Source: Arthrobacter sp. YN
GTDB lineage: Bacteria; Actinomycetota; Actinomycetes; Actinomycetales; Micrococcaceae
Direction: 5' to 3'
Assembly (NCBI RefSeq): GCF_002224285.1
Contig: NZ_CP022436.1
Coordinates: 2,170,001 to 2,234,000 of the forward strand
Length of the DNA: 64,000 bases
A program made the position numbers and the translations under genes. The notes under the pieces are model-generated. The model was given only the letters and a program-made list of their open reading frames with translations. It had not been told where the DNA came from and ran no database searches. This document shows, in pieces, positions 61,774-64,000 of the stretch (positions are counted from its first letter, which is position 1; each line of letters opens with the position of its first letter).

Positions 61774-63051
61774 ATGTCAACCCAACCAGCGTCGGCTTCC
61801 ACGCCGACAAAAGGCGGCGGCCTCGTTATCGCAATCTGCGCCGCCATGATTCTCTTCGACGGCTACGACCTCATCGTCTTTGGCAATGTCATCCCCTCCC
61901 TGATCGCCGAACCCGGCTGGGGCGTCACTCCCGCTATCGCAGGCCGGATTGCATCTCTGACGCTGGTCGGAATGCTTGTCGGCGCTCTGACGGCAGGGAC
62001 TCTCTCTGACCGCTTTGGCCGTCGCAACGTTGTCATCGCCAGCCTGGCCTGGTTCTCCATCACGATGGCGGTGTGTGCAGTCGCTCCCAATGCCCAGGTA
62101 TTCGAAATCGCAAGAATCATTGGCGGCTTCGGCTTGGGGGCACTCTTTCCCACGGTGACGGCACTTGTCATTGAAATAGCTCCCGAGCGCCGCAAGGCGA
62201 TGGCCTACTCGTTCACACTCTTTGGCTACCTTGCCGGAGGCATCGTTGCCGGTGTCCTCGCTCTCGCGCTCATCCCCACGCTCGGCTGGCGGTCACTGTT
62301 CTGGGCAGGCGCCCTGCCCTTGCTGCTGGTCCCCGTGGCACTGAAGCTCCTGCCCGAGTCACCTGCATGGTTGGCAGCGAAGTCCCTTTCGGCAGAGGGC
62401 CAGGCAGCCGTACGAAAGAGCGCAACATCCTCCATCTCCGCATTGTTCAAAGACGGGCTGGCGCGAAACACGCTCCTCGCGTGGGGCATCCAGTTCTGCA
62501 GCCTGCTCCTGGTCTTCGGCATGGTCAACTGGCTGCCCACCATCATGATCGGCATGGGGTACAACCTTCAGTCCGCCCTCTTCTTCGCAGTCACGCTCAA
62601 CGTCGGCGCCGCCATCGGATCCCTCATAGCCGCACGCATAGCCGACAAGGGCAGGACCAAGTCGGTCGTTGCAGTACTCTTCACGATCGGTTGTCTGGCA
62701 GTCGCTGCGCTTAGTTTCGGCCCGCCCACGGTCGTCATGTTTGCCCTGGTCGCTTTGGCAGGTGCCGGCACCCTGGGCACGCAAATCCTTGTCAACGTCT
62801 TCATCAGCTCCATTTACCCCGCCGAGATTCGTGGCACCGGCCTGGGCTGGGCACTGGGCGTCGGACGTCTTGGCGCCATCATGGGTCCGCTTATCGGCGG
62901 CGCCATCCTCGGTGCAGGAATGCCCGCACAGTTCAACTTCTACGTCTTTGCCATCGTCGCCGCAATCGGAATGCTCCTCGTCCTGCCCGTCGCTGTCAGC
63001 ATCCGCAACAGCCAGAACAATGTCAACAACCTCAAGACCGTCAGGAACTAA
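61774..63051 (+). CDS. AAHS-family aromatic acid:H+ symporter
   Basis: 425 aa from the ATG at 61774 (GAAAGG 9 nt upstream). ILFDGYDLIVFGNVIPSLIA with the acidic residue of TM1, loop motif GTLSDRFGRRNVVI, and MVNWLPTIMIGMGYNLQSAL in the second half match the aromatic acid:H+ symporter group (PcaK/BenK type). Twelve membrane segments. It likely imports a hydroxybenzoate used by this cluster. Unlike its frameshifted relative at 52707-53986 it is intact, so uptake capacity remains. Confidence 0.9.
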   Translation: MSTQPASASTPTKGGGLVIAICAAMILFDGYDLIVFGNVIPSLIAEPGWGVTPAIAGRIASLTLVGMLVGALTAGTLSDRFGRRNVVIASLAWFSITMAVCAVAPNAQVFEIARIIGGFGLGALFPTVTALVIEIAPERRKAMAYSFTLFGYLAGGIVAGVLALALIPTLGWRSLFWAGALPLLLVPVALKLLPESPAWLAAKSLSAEGQAAVRKSATSSISALFKDGLARNTLLAWGIQFCSLLLVFGMVNWLPTIMIGMGYNLQSALFFAVTLNVGAAIGSLIAARIADKGRTKSVVAVLFTIGCLAVAALSFGPPTVVMFALVALAGAGTLGTQILVNVFISSIYPAEIRGTGLGWALGVGRLGAIMGPLIGGAILGAGMPAQFNFYVFAIVAAIGMLLVLPVAVSIRNSQNNVNNLKTVRN

Positions 63052-63054
63052 GAC

Positions 63055-64000
63055 ATGATCAACGGAATGAGGGTCATCACCCTCGAAGAACACTTCGCAA
63101 CACCCGACTACAGCAAAGGTGAAGGCGGCAACTTCGTACCCGATTTCGCCGAATCCGTAGCTCGACGTATCAGCGACGTTGAAAACCTGAGGCTTCCAGA
63201 GATGGACGCAGCAGGAATCGACATTCAGGTCCTATCCCTGACAACTCCGGGTGTCCAAGGCGAGAGCCGCAGCGCAGACGCCGTGGAAAAGGCCAGGAGA
63301 AGCAACGATGTGATGGCCAAAGTCGTCCGTGAACATCCCGACAGGTTCGCGTCATTCGGTGCCCTCCCCACCCAAGACCCACAAGAAGCAGTCAATGAAC
63401 TAAAACGTGTGGTCCTAGACCTGGGGTTCAAGGGAGTGCTGGTCAACGGCCACACCGCAGGCGCCTACCTCGACCATCCCCGCTTCGACGTTCTCTGGGC
63501 AGAACTCTCCAACCTCAAAGTCCCGCTCTACATCCACCCCACATTCTCACCGGCACCCCTACCGCCGCTCCAGGGATACCCCGAGCTCGCTGGACCGGTA
63601 TGGGGTTGGGGCTTCGAAACCGCCTCGCACGCTTTGCGCCTCGTCGCAGGAGGAGTTTTCGACAGACATCCTGAAGCACAAATCCTGCTGGGACACATGG
63701 GCGAAGGCCTCCCCTTCACACTGGACCGACTGGATGACCGATGGGCTGTACTCCAACACGCCACACCATTGGAACGGAAACCCTCCGACTACATCCGCAA
63801 CAACATGTACGTCACCACTGCCGGCGTCGAGAGCGCTCCGCCGCTGCATTGTGCCCTTCAAGCCATGGGAAGTGACAGGGTGTTGTTCTCCGTGGATTAC
63901 CCCTATCAGTCCGCAGAAACTGCAACAGAGTTTCTGCGGACTGTAGAAATCGAGCCCCCAGTCAAGGACGCCCTTGCATCAGGAAATGCCGCCCGGCTCC
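63055..64000 (+). CDS. amidohydrolase-family decarboxylase, gamma-resorcylate decarboxylase-like (3' end outside window)
   Basis: 315 codons visible; the gene runs off the right edge near its natural end (RSD is ~325 aa). ACMSD/RSD branch of amidohydrolases: metal ligands E11 and H13 in TLEEHFATPD, the histidine in LYIHP, LLGHMGEGLPF and the aspartate in RVLFSVDYPYQSAE. GFETASHALRLVAGGVFDRH is very close to gamma-resorcylate decarboxylases, which remove CO2 from ortho-hydroxybenzoates without cofactors. In this context 2,4,6-trihydroxybenzoate or a resorcylate is a fair guess for the substrate. An internal ATG at 63067 is an alternative start. Confidence 0.85.
   Translation, partial: MINGMRVITLEEHFATPDYSKGEGGNFVPDFAESVARRISDVENLRLPEMDAAGIDIQVLSLTTPGVQGESRSADAVEKARRSNDVMAKVVREHPDRFASFGALPTQDPQEAVNELKRVVLDLGFKGVLVNGHTAGAYLDHPRFDVLWAELSNLKVPLYIHPTFSPAPLPPLQGYPELAGPVWGWGFETASHALRLVAGGVFDRHPEAQILLGHMGEGLPFTLDRLDDRWAVLQHATPLERKPSDYIRNNMYVTTAGVESAPPLHCALQAMGSDRVLFSVDYPYQSAETATEFLRTVEIEPPVKDALASGNAARL

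Noticed and set aside
62359..63093. 244-codon minus-strand frame opposite the AAHS transporter
   Set aside because: Acidic, low-complexity shadow of a membrane protein gene.
1..64000. CRISPR arrays, rRNA or tRNA genes
   Set aside because: No regularly spaced direct repeats and no rRNA or full tRNA pattern were seen on reading the window.

Overview
The window reads as part of a large conjugative catabolic replicon, probably a plasmid or integrated element, of a high-GC actinobacterium in the Arthrobacter/Paenarthrobacter group (Micrococcaceae). This assignment rests on protein style, on GTG/ATG starts coupled by 4-nt overlaps, and on actinobacterial small families such as DUF4913; no 16S or housekeeping marker is present.

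Layout. 1-9.6 kb: conjugation and plasmid maintenance. It holds the end of a VirB4-like ATPase, a VirD4/TraG-type coupling protein, a DUF4913 protein, an ArdC-like zinc-protease protein, SSB, a small gene under a perfect LexA box, a membrane protein and a MobF relaxase/helicase. 9.6-12.8 kb: decayed DNA with gene remnants, plus an intact PhzF-family gene. 12.8-21.3 kb: a D-apionate/D-apiose catabolic cluster. ApnO-, OiaC-, LerI-, RpiB- and LerK-like enzymes run on the minus strand, divergent from a FadR-type regulator, an ApnL-like lactonase and an SDR. Two identical palindromes flank the regulator gene. 21.3-23.8 kb: a nucleoside hydrolase, then wreckage of a GH1 beta-glucosidase and of a phage minor capsid gene.

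23.8-45.5 kb: a probable plant flavonoid-glycoside module. It contains a dipeptide-type ABC transporter with a permease-ATPase fusion, an IclR regulator, three alpha/beta hydrolases (one without its nucleophile serine), a two-cupin quercetinase-like dioxygenase, two type-B carboxylesterases, an AtuA/DUF1446 pair, a GH78 alpha-L-rhamnosidase, a GH1 beta-glucosidase and an MFS carrier. A divergent TetR gene follows at 45.7-46.3 kb. The same IclR-type palindrome lies before the ABC operon and between the IclR gene and the hydrolases.

46.7-52.1 kb: a GntR-regulated unit with a split transketolase, an MHS transporter and an SDR, with four related palindromes in its promoters. 52.1-64 kb: an IS481 remnant, then an IclR-regulated aromatic module. 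It has a flavoprotein monooxygenase, a SnoaL-like protein, a CaiB/BaiF CoA-transferase with a frameshift, a citryl-CoA-lyase-like protein, a LigB/LigA-type extradiol dioxygenase, an orphan LeuD-like protein, two AAHS transporters (one frameshifted) and the start of a gamma-resorcylate-decarboxylase-like amidohydrolase.

Together the genes suggest a route for plant phenolic glycosides. Sugars such as rhamnose, glucose and apiose would be removed and used, the flavonol C-ring opened by the quercetinase, the resulting ester cut, and the aromatic acids decarboxylated, hydroxylated and ring-opened. The individual family calls are mostly firm. The linked pathway is inference.
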